A DNA stretch of 64,000 nt from Lacipirellula parvula (GCF_009177095.1 NZ_AP021861.1:186001-250000); one strand, 5' to 3'. Shown: positions 1 to 9,139, counted from the first letter of the stretch. The notes: generated by a model not told the origin, from the sequence alone. Program-made: numbers and translations.

Positions 1-412
1 GTTCGGTTTCGTTCCAGGGGCCCCCTTGGGCGAGAATCGCCTCGCATGCCCGGCCGATGAAGAACGGGCGGTAGAGTTCCCACGGGTGCTGGTGGTGCAG
101 CAGGTCGCGGTGAAATTCGCAGTAGGCCTTCGGGAGCTTGTCGGTGGCGAGCGCGATCACCGCGCGGGCTTGCTTCGAATCGGCGAAGGCGCCGCTACTT
201 TTCTGGAGTCGGTCGACGGCCCCGAGTAGCCAGCGGCCGAGGGTGGGCAGGACGTCCTCGGGGGGGGCTTGGCTTTCGATGGCGCGGAACAGGCCGTTCA
301 GATTGGCCAAAAACTTCGGATCGCTCGTCCCCGCCGAGAAGTTGAGATAGCCGACCGCCTCGTCGAGCAGTGCCGTGGCAGCGGCGTCGGGGCTTGGCGG
401 CGGAGAGCTCAC
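1..412 (-). CDS. Hypothetical protein, N-terminal part (runs off the left edge)
   Basis: An open frame on the minus strand starts at a GTG at 410-412 and stays open for 137 codons to the window edge. The predicted protein has ordinary soluble-protein composition, with segments such as DPKFLANLNGLFRAIES and HRDLLHHQHPWELYRPFF, which look coding rather than like a shadow frame. No family is recognised and there is no signal peptide. The frame also stays open for some distance upstream of the GTG, without a clear Shine-Dalgarno, so the start is uncertain. The C-terminus is missing. Confidence 0.55.
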   Translation of the reverse strand, partial: MSSPPPSPDAAATALLDEAVGYLNFSAGTSDPKFLANLNGLFRAIESQAPPEDVLPTLGRWLLGAVDRLQKSSGAFADSKQARAVIALATDKLPKAYCEFHRDLLHHQHPWELYRPFFIGRACEAILAQGGPWNETE

Positions 413-845
413 GATGGCTTCGTTCAGGGGTGGAGGGAACGGCCGCCCGGTTGGGGGCGTTCGCAATGGGGGTGTGTGCCGGGTTCCGAGCCGGCCCGCA
501 ATCAGTTGGCTGAAAAGGGCGCGGGTTGGGGGTAGGTGCCAAACCGCCTAAATTTGGCCAGTTCCTTCGGGCCGACCTGTATCGTAAGGGACGGGCTGCG
601 GGCTGGTCTAGGCATGAAACGTGCTTCGGCCCCTGTCTGGTCCCGTGGATTCGGCGGAGAGCGAGGTCGACTGCGCGATTCCATGAATATGAACATTGCG
701 TGAGCGTGGTACGGCGGCTGAACAGGGCCGAGAAGTCTTTGTCCCGTCGATTTTAGCTGATTACACTAGGCAGCTGAGACCCGCGTGATATTTCGACGAC
801 CGATCTTCGCCACTTGCGCCCCTTTCGTACGACGAGACTGCCAGG
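413..845. other. Intergenic region, no gene seen
   Basis: This 433-base gap lies between the divergently oriented partial gene and the beta-propeller gene. Frames here are short and have shadow-like composition. The only candidate signal is a sigma-70-like promoter facing right near 739-767, listed separately. No RNA gene or repeat pair was recognised. Confidence 0.5.
739..767 (+). promoter_or_regulatory. Candidate sigma-70 promoter for the beta-propeller gene
   Basis: TTGTCC at 739-744 is followed after 17 bases by TACACT at 762-767, about 80 bases before the ATG at 846. The spacing fits a housekeeping promoter; both hexamers deviate from consensus, so this is only a candidate. Confidence 0.35.
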
Positions 846-2186
846 ATGATGCCGACGCTTTGGAATAGCACCGCCGTTCGCCGAGGGTTTGCCCTTTCGC
901 TAGTCTGGATGGCGGCGTGGTCGTCGTCTGCCGTCGCGCAGGGCGAAGGGCAACTCGTCACGCGCGAGTTGGCCGCCAGCAAGGGGCTGGAGCGGGCTTG
1001 GTTTGCGCAGATTCCGGTCGACGCCAATCGAAGCCGCGTCACCACCTGGTACCTCTACTTCGATCGTTTGTACGGGGTTACTGATTCGGGCATCATCACG
1101 GCGCTCAATGCCGAGACGGGCGAGCAGCTATGGGCTCGTCAGGTGGGAAATCCTGGGCACGCCGCCTTTGGGCCAGGCGCGAATAGCGACTTCATCAGCG
1201 TCGTCAGCGGCGGCCGGTTGTACATGCTCGATCGTCACACCGGTCGGGTGAAGTGGATTCGCGAACTTGGGAGCGCCCCGGCGTCGGGACCGGCGCTCAG
1301 TAACACGACAGCCTATGTCGCGCTCATGACGGGGCGTATTGAGGGCTACAACCTCAAAGATCCGGTAGCTGAGCCGTGGTATTACCAGTCGAAGGGGCGT
1401 ACCTTTCTGCGGCCGACGGTCACCGGCAATGTCGTGAGCTGGCCGACTGCCACGGGGTTCTTGTACGTCGGTCACGCCGATGATCCGGGCGTGATGTGGC
1501 GGATGCAGACCGATGACGACATCGTCACCTCGCCGGCTCAGCAGTCTCCCTACTTGTACATTGCATCGACCGACGGCTATCTGTACTGCCTCAACGAAAT
1601 GAACGGTCAGGAGGCGTGGCGCTACTCGACTGGGTATGCGATCACGAGTTCGCCCGCCGTCGTGGGCGATATGGCGTTCGTCGCGTCGTTCGAGCCAGCG
1701 CTGCACGCTCTCGATTCGCAGACTGGGCAAGGGAAATGGGTGGCCCCGGGAATTAGCCATTTTGCCGCTCGCGGCAAAGAGCGGGTGTACGCGTCTGATC
1801 GCATGGGCAACCTGTTGATTCTTGAATCAGCGACGGGCCGGCCCGTTTGCCGCCTGCCGGTGGCCGAAGGCCAAGAGACGCTGGTGAACGACCAGAGCGA
1901 TCGGATTTTCCTGGTGAACGATCACGGCCTAGTGCAGTGTCTGCACGAGATCGGCGTCAACGAGCCGATCATGTATCGCCAGCCAGTCGCTCCGCCTGCA
2001 GCTTCCGACAAGCCTGTCGGCGACGAGACGCCTGCAGCCGACGCGGCAGCGCCCGCCACGCAACCCCCGGCGGTGGCACCAGCGGCCGAAGAGGATGCCA
2101 GTCCCTTCAGCGAAGAGCCGGCTGAGCCTGCTGATGCGCCCGCAGGCGATGCGGCGGAAGACGACAATCCTTTCGATACGTTCTAG
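846..2186 (+). CDS. Secreted PQQ-type beta-propeller repeat protein
   Basis: The 446-residue product begins with a signal peptide (hydrophobic segment about residues 14-32 ending SSAVAQ). The body contains repeated blade-like units ending in patterns such as LDRHTGRVKWIRELG and LDSQTGQGKWV, the hallmark of PQQ/BamB-type propellers, where G-x-x-x-W closes each blade. Residues from about 385 on form an Ala/Pro/Glu-rich acidic tail ending DNPFDTF. It is probably an exported or membrane-attached scaffold protein; quinoprotein enzyme activity is not supported because no dehydrogenase catalytic residues are evident. A second ATG three bases downstream (849) is an alternative start. Confidence 0.8.
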   Translation: MMPTLWNSTAVRRGFALSLVWMAAWSSSAVAQGEGQLVTRELAASKGLERAWFAQIPVDANRSRVTTWYLYFDRLYGVTDSGIITALNAETGEQLWARQVGNPGHAAFGPGANSDFISVVSGGRLYMLDRHTGRVKWIRELGSAPASGPALSNTTAYVALMTGRIEGYNLKDPVAEPWYYQSKGRTFLRPTVTGNVVSWPTATGFLYVGHADDPGVMWRMQTDDDIVTSPAQQSPYLYIASTDGYLYCLNEMNGQEAWRYSTGYAITSSPAVVGDMAFVASFEPALHALDSQTGQGKWVAPGISHFAARGKERVYASDRMGNLLILESATGRPVCRLPVAEGQETLVNDQSDRIFLVNDHGLVQCLHEIGVNEPIMYRQPVAPPAASDKPVGDETPAADAAAPATQPPAVAPAAEEDASPFSEEPAEPADAPAGDAAEDDNPFDTF

Positions 2187-2213
2187 AACGCATCGCAACG
2201 CCTTCTCGCGTTC

Positions 2214-2301
2214 CTAGCCCCGGGCTCCGCCCGGGGGTTGCGTCACGCGCGACAATGCTCATCGGAATGGAAGCTCACCCCCGGGCGGAGCCCGGGGCTA
2301 G
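2214..2301. repeat. Inverted repeat pair, family B (perfect 25-bp arms)
   Basis: The arm at 2214-2238 contains CCCCGGGCTCCGCCCGGGGG and is repeated in exact inverse orientation at 2277-2301, with 38 bases between. Each arm is itself palindromic. The pair sits between two convergent genes and could also act as a bidirectional terminator. Related pairs occur at 54577-54663 and 55848-55938. Confidence 0.85.
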
Positions 2302-2309
2302 AAACACGG

Positions 2310-3623
2310 CTACCACTTCTCCTGGCCTGTCAGCGACAGAACGCTTGTCCAGAGTTCGCTTTCTGGATCGAGTCGCTTTTTCAGGCCTGTGGAAGTCGTC
2401 AGCGGGACGTGGATCAGGTGATTGTGCCACAGGCCAATCAGCAGGTCGGTGCGGCCCGACATTGCCGCATGGACCGCGGCCCGCGCGAAACGCTCGCAGA
2501 GCAACGAATCAACCGCCTCGGCCGGCAAGCTGCGGATAAGGTAGCTGGGGTCGAAATACTTCACTGAGGTCGGCACTCCCTCGGCCTTGAGGTACGACTC
2601 GATCTGCTCCTTCAGGAAGTAGCCGATATCTGCCAGGCGACGATTGCCGGAGGCGTCGGCGCCTGCGATTTCTTTGAGCAGATGTTGCCCTGCCCCTTCG
2701 GCGACGACGACAACCGCGTGCGAGCGGGCCTGAAGCCGCCGCTTTAGCTTCGCCAAGAAGCCATGCGGACCGTGGAGTTCCAGCGGCAGTTCCGGCACGA
2801 GGCAGAAGTTTGCTTCGCCGCTGGCGAGCACGGCCGTGGCGGTGATGAACCCGGCTTCGCGTCCCATCAGCTTCACGAGGCCGACGCCGTTGTCGACCGA
2901 CTTAGCCTCGACGTGGGCGCGGTCGATCGCCACCTCTGCCTCGGCCACCGCGGTGGCGAAGCCGAAGGTGGTGTAACAGAACTCGATGTCGTTATCGATC
3001 GTCTTCGGGATGCCGACGACGGCGATTTTCAAACCGCGGCGGGCGACTTCCACCGCGATGGCGTGCGAACCTCGCTGGGTGCCGTCGCCGCCAATGCAAA
3101 ACAGGATGTTGATTCCTTGGCTCACCAGGAAGTCGACGGTGGTATTAGCTTCTTGCGGGCCACGCGAGGTGCCGAGAATCGTTCCGCCGTGGTGGTGGAT
3201 GTTCTCGACGACTTCGGGCGTCAGGCTCATCGGCGGCCGGCCGACGGCGGGGTTGAGCCCTTCGTAGCCAAAGCGAATGCCGACGACTTGCGGCACGCCG
3301 TAGTTGTGAATCAGCTCGAGGACGACGGTGCGGACGACGTTGTTGATCCCCGGCGACAGTCCGCCGCAGGTGACGATCGCCGCCTTTACTTTTGCGGGAT
3401 CGAAAAAAATCTTCTGTCGCGGCCCAGCGTGTTCCAGCGATAGAGGGCAGATTGCTTCGCCGGTGCGGAAGCGGGGTTCGTACAGGATCCGCGCGTCGTC
3501 GAACGTAAAATCGCATCGCCCGTCGCCAGGAACCGTCGATAGTTGCAGCGGCGACTCGACGTTGCATTGCCCAAGCGAAGCGACGTCGAACTGCGACTGC
3601 GTGAAGTTGAGGTTCGGAGCCAT
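2310..3623 (-). CDS. 6-phosphofructokinase, ATP-dependent type
   Basis: The 437-residue product is a phosphofructokinase family enzyme (fructose 6-phosphate to fructose 1,6-bisphosphate, glycolysis). Visible motifs are CGGLSPGINNVVR near residue 86, GGDGT at 178-182, PKTIDND at 206-212 and GREAGF further on. In this family a Gly after GGD indicates ATP use, whereas Asp there indicates pyrophosphate; the Lys in PKTIDND is shared by pyrophosphate enzymes and by the plant/trypanosome-type ATP enzymes. ATP use is therefore the better prediction, but it is inferred from these two positions. The N-terminal extension of about 75 residues before the Rossmann-like core also fits the plant/trypanosome-like group. 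Confidence 0.88.
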   Translation of the reverse strand: MAPNLNFTQSQFDVASLGQCNVESPLQLSTVPGDGRCDFTFDDARILYEPRFRTGEAICPLSLEHAGPRQKIFFDPAKVKAAIVTCGGLSPGINNVVRTVVLELIHNYGVPQVVGIRFGYEGLNPAVGRPPMSLTPEVVENIHHHGGTILGTSRGPQEANTTVDFLVSQGINILFCIGGDGTQRGSHAIAVEVARRGLKIAVVGIPKTIDNDIEFCYTTFGFATAVAEAEVAIDRAHVEAKSVDNGVGLVKLMGREAGFITATAVLASGEANFCLVPELPLELHGPHGFLAKLKRRLQARSHAVVVVAEGAGQHLLKEIAGADASGNRRLADIGYFLKEQIESYLKAEGVPTSVKYFDPSYLIRSLPAEAVDSLLCERFARAAVHAAMSGRTDLLIGLWHNHLIHVPLTTSTGLKKRLDPESELWTSVLSLTGQEKW

Positions 3624-3660
3624 GGTGCGTTGCGGGATTCGATAGAGGGAAAGATGCGAG

Positions 3661-3815
3661 CCCGCGAATCACGCGAATCTGCGCGAATGATTTTCATGGG
3701 GCAGTGGCAGCCCACTGTTGTCTTAGAGGAGCGTAACCCGCCTAGCGCCATCCGCCAAGCAAGTTTAGCGGATGCGATCGCTTCTAAATTCGCGTCAATT
3801 CGCGTGATTCGCGGG
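3661..3815. repeat. Inverted repeat pair, family E
   Basis: The 28-base arm at 3661-3688 starts CCCGCGAATCACGCGAAT and recurs inverted at 3788-3815 with two mismatches. About 100 bases separate the arms. The pair fills the gap between two minus-strand genes, upstream of the phosphofructokinase start. Confidence 0.75.
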
Positions 3816-3842
3816 TAAATCGAATTTCAGCCACTACGACGC

Positions 3843-4859
3843 CTACAGCCACTTATGTTCGCGGTACCACGCCACCGTGTCCGCGAATTGCTCTTCCAGC
3901 GTTGCGGCTGGTCGATAACCGAGCGTCGTGCGAATCTTTTCGTCGGAGCAAACCCAGCCGCGAGCGGTTGCTTCGCGAACTTTGTCGAAGTTAATCAGGG
4001 CGGCGCGGCCGCGCACGCGGCCGACAGTCTCGCCGATGGCGCCCGCTACCCAGAAAATCGGGGTGGGCATCGGAATTGTCGCGACGCGCAAGTCGGCAGC
4101 GCGGGCGGCAAGCCGTCCCATTTCGCCGTAGGTCACGTCGCGCTCGGCGGCGACGTAATACTTTCCTTGTGAGGCGTTTGGCTGCCCATTTGCGAGCGTT
4201 GGGAGGCGTTCCCCGCGAGCGGCAATCCGGATGATTGCATCGCACAGATCGGCCGCGTAGATGAGCGACACAGGAAACCGGCGCACGCCAGGCGACAAAT
4301 GGAGCGGCAGCTTCCGCAGCGTCCGGTAAAGGTGTAGGCCAGCGCGATCGGCGCGACCAAACACCATCGGCGGTCGGACGATCGAGACGGCCAACCGGTC
4401 GGCGTAGGTCGCCAGCATTTGCTCGGCGGCGAGCTTGCTGCGGCCGTAATTCGAAACGGGCCGTTCGGGCTCCGCCTCGGTGCGAGGGGCCTTCATCGTC
4501 CCTGTTCCGCCCGCAGCGAGCGAGCTGACCATGAGTAGGCCCGGCGGCGTCGGTTGTGCCGCGCACGCTTCGGCCAACCGGCGCGTTCCCTCGACGTTGT
4601 CTTCGAAATATTGGCTGGGCTTGAACGCTGCCGTGCGTCCCGCGACGTGGAAGACGTAATCGACCCCCCGCACCGCTCGGCGGAGGCTATCGGCGTCGCT
4701 GAGGCCTCCCTCGAACCGCTCAAACGGCAGGTTGCCGAGGAACTCAACCCGTGAAGTGGGGCGCAGCAGGCAGCGGACTTCCCAGCCGTCGCGAATTAGT
4801 CGCTGAGCGAGATTCGAGCCGACGAACCCGCTCGCTCCGGTGATTAGGCAGCGTGACAT
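3843..4859 (-). CDS. NAD-dependent epimerase/dehydratase (extended SDR)
   Basis: The 338-residue product starts MSRCLITGASGFVGSNLAQR, with the Gly-rich GASGFVG nucleotide-binding loop at residues 8-14. The catalytic Tyr-x-x-x-Lys is seen as YGRSK, following SSLAAGG. These define the extended short-chain dehydrogenase/reductase superfamily acting on nucleotide sugars, flavonoids, steroids or similar. Substrate cannot be told from sequence. The frame stays open upstream to 5045, but that extension is Arg-rich and overlaps the start of the divergent neighbour, so the ATG at 4859 is preferred. Confidence 0.85.
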   Translation of the reverse strand: MSRCLITGASGFVGSNLAQRLIRDGWEVRCLLRPTSRVEFLGNLPFERFEGGLSDADSLRRAVRGVDYVFHVAGRTAAFKPSQYFEDNVEGTRRLAEACAAQPTPPGLLMVSSLAAGGTGTMKAPRTEAEPERPVSNYGRSKLAAEQMLATYADRLAVSIVRPPMVFGRADRAGLHLYRTLRKLPLHLSPGVRRFPVSLIYAADLCDAIIRIAARGERLPTLANGQPNASQGKYYVAAERDVTYGEMGRLAARAADLRVATIPMPTPIFWVAGAIGETVGRVRGRAALINFDKVREATARGWVCSDEKIRTTLGYRPAATLEEQFADTVAWYREHKWL

Positions 4860-5093
4860 TTGAATAAGCTTCCCCAGCGTCGGCGAGAGAGGCGGCAATA
4901 TATCAAAGGAACGGCCGATGTTAGAGCCGGCGGCGTGACGATGCTTCAGCCAGTCGTCGGGCCCGAATTGCCCTGTTTTACGGCGACCTGGCCGCCTGGG
5001 CAAACTTGACCGCCCCGCCTCGCGGCGTCTACAGTGACGGGCCACGCTTCCTGCCGCACCCGCGTTTATTCATCGATTATCGGCTCATCTGCC

Positions 5094-6260
5094 ATGGCTC
5101 AATTGGAAGTCATTCGCGTCGCCTCTCGGGGTGAGCGGAAGCAATTCTTCGACCTGCCGTGGGACCTTTATCGGGGCGACCCGAATTGGATTCCGCCAAT
5201 CCGGCTGGTGCAGAAGGAACTGCTCAACTTCAAGCGGCATCCGTTTTACGACGACGCTGAAATCCGCCACTTCTTGGCTCGCATCGACGGGAAGCCAGTC
5301 GGCCGGCTCGCGGCGATCATCAACCACGCGCACAACCGGCAGTACGACGAGAAGCGGGGCTTCTTCGGTTTCTTTGAGTCGATCGACGATCAAGAGGTCG
5401 CCAACAAGCTGTTCGATGCGGCTCTCGATTGGTTCGCCAGCGAAGGGATCGAAGCGGTCCGCGGTCCGGCCAACCCTTCGCTGAACTACGAGGTCGGGTT
5501 GTTGATCGAAGGATTCGACGATCCGCCGTGGTTCATGATGACCTACAACAAGCCGTACTACGGCCGGCTGATCGAGGGCTTTGGCTTCCGCAAGGCGCAA
5601 GACATGTACGCCTTTTGGGGGCATGTCGGTATGCTGAAGGAAGTTTCACAGAAGGTGAACGATCTGAGCCAGATCGTGATCGATCGCTTCGGGCTCGTTT
5701 GCCGGCCGATGAACGTCAAGCGATTTAATGAGGAGATCGCGACGTTCCTCGAGATCTACAACCGCTCGCTCGTCTCCACGTGGGGCTTCGTGCCGATGTC
5801 CGCGGGCGAGGTGAAAAAGCAGGCGGCCGGGATGAAGCAGATGATCGTCCCCGAACTAACGACGGTCGCTGAAGTCGACGGCAAACCAATCGGCACCATG
5901 TTCGGGCTGCTCGATTTCAATCCGCGCATCAAGGCGATCGACGGGAAGCTCTTCCCGTTCGGCTTCCTGAAGTTGCTCCGCAACAAGAAAGAACTCAAGC
6001 GGGTGCGGCTCATCAGCACGAACGTATTGCCGGAGTTCCAAAGCTGGGGCGTCGGCATCGCGCTGGTGTCGCGACTTGTCCCCGACGCCCTTGCTTGGGG
6101 CATTCAAGAAGCCGAGTTCTCTTGGGTGCTCGAGAGCAACGACTTGTCGTTTAAGACGCTGAAAAAGGGCGGCGCGAAAATCTCGAAGCAATATCGCGTC
6201 TACGATTTTGGCCCGCCTGATACGACGGCGAACGCGAAGTTCATGAAGCAGGAAGAGTAG
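5094..6260 (+). CDS. GNAT-like N-acetyltransferase family protein
   Basis: The 388-residue soluble product resembles uncharacterised GNAT-fold proteins of planctomycetes and bacteroidetes. The N-terminal half contains LYRGDPNWIPPIR and GPANPSLNYEVGLLIEGF; the C-terminal part contains ISTNVLPEFQSWGVGIALV, which looks like the acetyl-CoA-binding region with its degenerate Q-x-x-G-x-G pattern. The acceptor is unknown. The ATG at 5094 is preferred over an upstream one because the preceding 20 residues look non-coding. It is divergent from the SDR gene, with 234 bases between starts. Confidence 0.7.
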   Translation: MAQLEVIRVASRGERKQFFDLPWDLYRGDPNWIPPIRLVQKELLNFKRHPFYDDAEIRHFLARIDGKPVGRLAAIINHAHNRQYDEKRGFFGFFESIDDQEVANKLFDAALDWFASEGIEAVRGPANPSLNYEVGLLIEGFDDPPWFMMTYNKPYYGRLIEGFGFRKAQDMYAFWGHVGMLKEVSQKVNDLSQIVIDRFGLVCRPMNVKRFNEEIATFLEIYNRSLVSTWGFVPMSAGEVKKQAAGMKQMIVPELTTVAEVDGKPIGTMFGLLDFNPRIKAIDGKLFPFGFLKLLRNKKELKRVRLISTNVLPEFQSWGVGIALVSRLVPDALAWGIQEAEFSWVLESNDLSFKTLKKGGAKISKQYRVYDFGPPDTTANAKFMKQEE

Positions 6261-6301
6261 ATGCTCAACGCCCGAGTTCGCGTTTATTGGGAGGGCATTC
6301 G

Positions 6302-7057
6302 ATGCGGATTGTAGCTGCTAGAGGTTTTGCAGACGGTGTTGATGAATCGAAGCGAATTGCAGTTGCAGATAGCATTGCAAGTGTCGTGGACGCTTTAGTG
6401 CCAGGAGATCCGCCATTTGGTGATCGCCCCATTCATCTCATTCATGGTGTCTCGCCGCTCGCTTTCTGGGCCGATGAGGATTTTTTTGGCTCAGTTTATC
6501 GCGTTCGGATTAGTTCTACCGGAACAAGATTTCAGCAGTTTGCTTACCAAGTGGCCCATGAGCTTGGTCACATTAAGTTCGGCCCCGCGCGCTCCAACGT
6601 TTTGTTGGAAATATTTGCTGAAATGGTTTCACTTGCCGCAATGAGAGGCGTGGGAGACGCCTGGCGTCAAAAGCCTCCCTATATTGATGGCACGGTAAAT
6701 TGGATGCTAATGGCGACCACCGTGCCGTATATCCAGAATGCAGCGAGATTGGCTGCCGACAATCTTCCGCCATCCATCCGCTTGCGATTTACGGAAGCAA
6801 GTGTTGGTGAAAAGGCAAATCGTTTGGCGAGTATTCGCGCAGATGTTGAGAGGCTTCCGCTCATCGATGCGATCAGTCGTGCCTACCAGCAGGCATGGGC
6901 GCACCTTATTATTGATACAGAGCAGCCTCGCTGGAGCGACTTATTGGGGATTGGATTGCAGACGGATCCTCCGCCAAAGGTTAGTCTCAAATGTACAGAT
7001 CAATTGCCACTTCGCTCTGCGGCGATTCCCAAATGGGTTCCCCGTTTTCTTCTTTAG
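6302..7057 (+). CDS. Unknown HExxH-containing protein, possible metallopeptidase, AT-richer
   Basis: The 251-residue product has HELGH at residues 86-90 in the context FAYQVAHELGHIKFG, a gluzincin-like zinc-binding helix; a later Glu (LLEIFAEM) could be the third ligand. No signal peptide or membrane helix is visible, so it should be cytoplasmic. The ATG at 6302 has a strong Shine-Dalgarno (GGGAGG) six bases upstream. Codon use is clearly more AT-rich than in its neighbours, with many third-position A/T, which suggests horizontal acquisition. Such HExxH proteins include defence- and toxin-associated regulators, but that link is not shown here. Confidence 0.7.
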   Translation: MRIVAARGFADGVDESKRIAVADSIASVVDALVPGDPPFGDRPIHLIHGVSPLAFWADEDFFGSVYRVRISSTGTRFQQFAYQVAHELGHIKFGPARSNVLLEIFAEMVSLAAMRGVGDAWRQKPPYIDGTVNWMLMATTVPYIQNAARLAADNLPPSIRLRFTEASVGEKANRLASIRADVERLPLIDAISRAYQQAWAHLIIDTEQPRWSDLLGIGLQTDPPPKVSLKCTDQLPLRSAAIPKWVPRFLL

Positions 7058-7134
7058 GCTCAGGTCGTTTGGCTTCAGGTCGAACGTGATTGAGAGTGGG
7101 CTAAGGCGTTCACTGCTGCTGGTGCCTACGCCCA

Positions 7135-7986
7135 TTACCACCGCCCGCCGTATTTCGCGATGCACCACATCGCGCTCACCGCGTCGCCCAGGCCGATCTT
7201 CTTCCCTTCGTCGAAGCTTCGCGGATCGTAGCTGATCGGCACTTCCATGATGCGATAGCCAAGCTGCGAAATCTTCGCGGTGATCTCTGGCTCGAAGCCG
7301 AAGCGGTTCTGCTCCAGATCGAGTTGGTCGAGCACTTCGCGGCGGAAGACCTTGTAGCAGGTTTCCATGTCAGTGAGCCGCTGGCCGGTAGCGAGGTTCG
7401 AAGCCTGCGTCAGCATCCAGTTGCCGAAGCGGTGCGTGCGCGACTTGTCCTGCGTTGCATTCTCCAGGAACCGCGAGCCGTAGACCACGTCGGCATCGCC
7501 CCGCTCGATCGGCGCCAGCAGTCGCGGCAAGTCGTTCGGGTTGTATTCGAGATCGGCGTCCTGCACGAGCACCACGTCGCCGCTCGCTTGCTGGAAGCCG
7601 GTGCGCAACGCGGCGCCTTTGCCGCGGTTGTAGCCGTGGAACAAGATCCGCACGTCGGCTTCGCGGGCTAGCTCGACGAGGATCTGCCGCGTGCCGTCCA
7701 TGCTAAAGTCGTCGACCAGGATGATCTCCTGGTGAATGCCGACCGCCTGCACGCGGCGCACAAGTTCCACGACGGTGTCGCGTTCGTTGTAGACGGGAAT
7801 CACCACCGACACGGCGAGCTTCGTGCGCTGAACGGGTTCAATTGCCGGGGCCCGCTCTAGTTCGTACGCGACGTTGAGCGTCTGTTCGGCGATCGCGAGG
7901 TTCGCCTCCATCCGCTGCAGGTAGCCAGCGTCGCGGGCGGGGGCAGCGAGCGTCGTACGCTCGGCATTCATCGTTGTGTCTGGCAT
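7135..7986 (-). CDS. Family 2 glycosyltransferase (dolichol-phosphate mannosyltransferase-like)
   Basis: The 283-residue product has about 60 helical N-terminal residues followed by a GT-A domain: SVVIPVYNERDTV begins it, then ILVDDFSMDGTR, GYNRGKGAALRTGFQQA and the DAD-type metal-binding motif in VLVQDADLEYNP. GSRFLEN and ETCYKVFRREVL are typical of the polyprenyl-phosphate sugar transferases that make lipid-linked mannose or glucose. No C-terminal membrane segment follows, so it is the short soluble or peripheral form. ATG 7986 is chosen; ATG 7971 is equally possible as neither has a clear ribosome-binding site. Confidence 0.85.
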   Translation of the reverse strand: MPDTTMNAERTTLAAPARDAGYLQRMEANLAIAEQTLNVAYELERAPAIEPVQRTKLAVSVVIPVYNERDTVVELVRRVQAVGIHQEIILVDDFSMDGTRQILVELAREADVRILFHGYNRGKGAALRTGFQQASGDVVLVQDADLEYNPNDLPRLLAPIERGDADVVYGSRFLENATQDKSRTHRFGNWMLTQASNLATGQRLTDMETCYKVFRREVLDQLDLEQNRFGFEPEITAKISQLGYRIMEVPISYDPRSFDEGKKIGLGDAVSAMWCIAKYGGRW

Positions 7987-8540
7987 GGGAGGCGGGGCGG
8001 GTCGGAGGGTGGAACGCCAGCGGCGGTTCCGGTGAGGATCTCTGCAAGCGAGGCAAGCTGGGGCGTCGGCAGAGGCGGCTTTGGAAGAATACCCCACAAA
8101 TTCCCGCCATGCCGCGATCTCGGCGGCAATCGGCAGCCGCCCCTCAATTGGCGGGTTGGGTCTGACCGCGCCAGCCCGTAAAATCGGCGCTGCGACGTCG
8201 CCGTCGAGAGCCGCAGCGTTTGCAGTCATGTGGAACAGACGCGCCCGCAACCCCCATATCTGGGCGAAGTTTCGCGCTTGGCACTCTCGGAGCCTTTTGG
8301 TACTTTTTCGACTCGCTCAAAGGAGCGATGGACGCCAGCCGTGTCTGTCGAGACGAACAGCAATGTTCAACTCTCTCGACTGCTAGCAGGCGACAGCGAA
8401 GCACTCGATCAGCGCCGATCGCATGGATGCCGTTGGCCTGCCGTTAACACAACTCGACCTTGTCGCCGCGCGGGCGATGAGCAGTCAGATAGCCCGCGGA
8501 GCGCCCGATGAACGCCCGGCCGACATGGAAGGAGGCCTCG
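7987..8540. other. Intergenic region, no convincing gene
   Basis: This 554-base gap between divergent genes contains only short overlapping frames. A plus-strand segment around 8354-8412 translates as VQLSRLLAGDSEALDQ, reminiscent of the start of an ECF sigma factor, but the frame gives no sigma-like continuation. It could be a remnant or coincidence. No repeat pair or RNA gene was recognised. Confidence 0.4.
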
Positions 8541-9062
8541 ATGAGCGCCGATCCTCAGCAGCAAGTCCGTGTTCACATTCGGTGGATGATCCGCCGCGAC
8601 ATGGCCGAAGTGCTCGACATCGAACGTCACAGCTTCGAGTTCCCCTGGTTCGAAGAAGACTTTATCCGTTGCTTGCGTCAGCGCAATTGCATCGGCATGG
8701 TCGCCGAATGCGGCGAGCGCGTCGTCGGGTTCATGATCTATGAACTCCACAAGACGCGATTGCACATCCTGAACTTCGCCGTGGCTCCCGAGTTCCGTCG
8801 CCGCGGCGTCGGTCGGCAGATGATCGAGAAACTGCTCGGCAAGCTTTCGAGCCAACGCCGCGTTCGCATCACGCTGGAAGTTCGCGAGACGAATCTGCCG
8901 GCTCAGCTCTTCTTCAAGGTAGCCGGCTTCCGCGCCGTGACCGTGCTGCGGGCCTACTACGAAGATTCGCCGGAAGACGCCTACCTGATGCAGTACCGGC
9001 ACGTTGAAGAGGAAGCGGCCTCGCAGTTGTCGGTGAATCGCATCGACCGCATGGCGGGCTGA
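8541..9062 (+). CDS. rimI: RimI-like ribosomal protein S18 alanine N-acetyltransferase
   Basis: The 173-residue GNAT protein matches RimI in length and motifs: LDIERHSFEFPWFEEDF near residue 25, then VAPEFRRRGVGRQMIEKLL with the R-x-x-G-x-G acetyl-CoA loop, then LEVRETNLPAQLFFKVAGFRAV and an aromatic C-terminal segment. RimI acetylates the N-terminal alanine of ribosomal protein S18; related enzymes have other targets, so specificity is inferred. The start is well supported by AAGGAGG at 8529-8535, five bases before the ATG. Confidence 0.82.
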   Translation: MSADPQQQVRVHIRWMIRRDMAEVLDIERHSFEFPWFEEDFIRCLRQRNCIGMVAECGERVVGFMIYELHKTRLHILNFAVAPEFRRRGVGRQMIEKLLGKLSSQRRVRITLEVRETNLPAQLFFKVAGFRAVTVLRAYYEDSPEDAYLMQYRHVEEEAASQLSVNRIDRMAG

Positions 9063-9095
9063 TCGAATAACCCGTTCGCTTGATCGTTCAACGAA

Positions 9096-9135
9096 ATTCG
9101 GCCTGGTCACGTAAGCGATCAGGCCAAATTTTTTT
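9096..9135. terminator. Bidirectional intrinsic terminator
   Basis: GGCCTGGTC and GATCAGGCC pair around an eight-base loop at 9100-9125, followed by a T run to 9135. It lies between convergent rimI and the PEP-CTERM gene. Confidence 0.65.
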
Positions 9136-9139
9136 CAGC

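Noticed and set aside
8354-8412. Remnant of an ECF sigma factor gene
   Set aside because: VQLSRLLAGDSEALDQ resembles an ECF start, but no continuation is found in any frame; too short to call a pseudogene.
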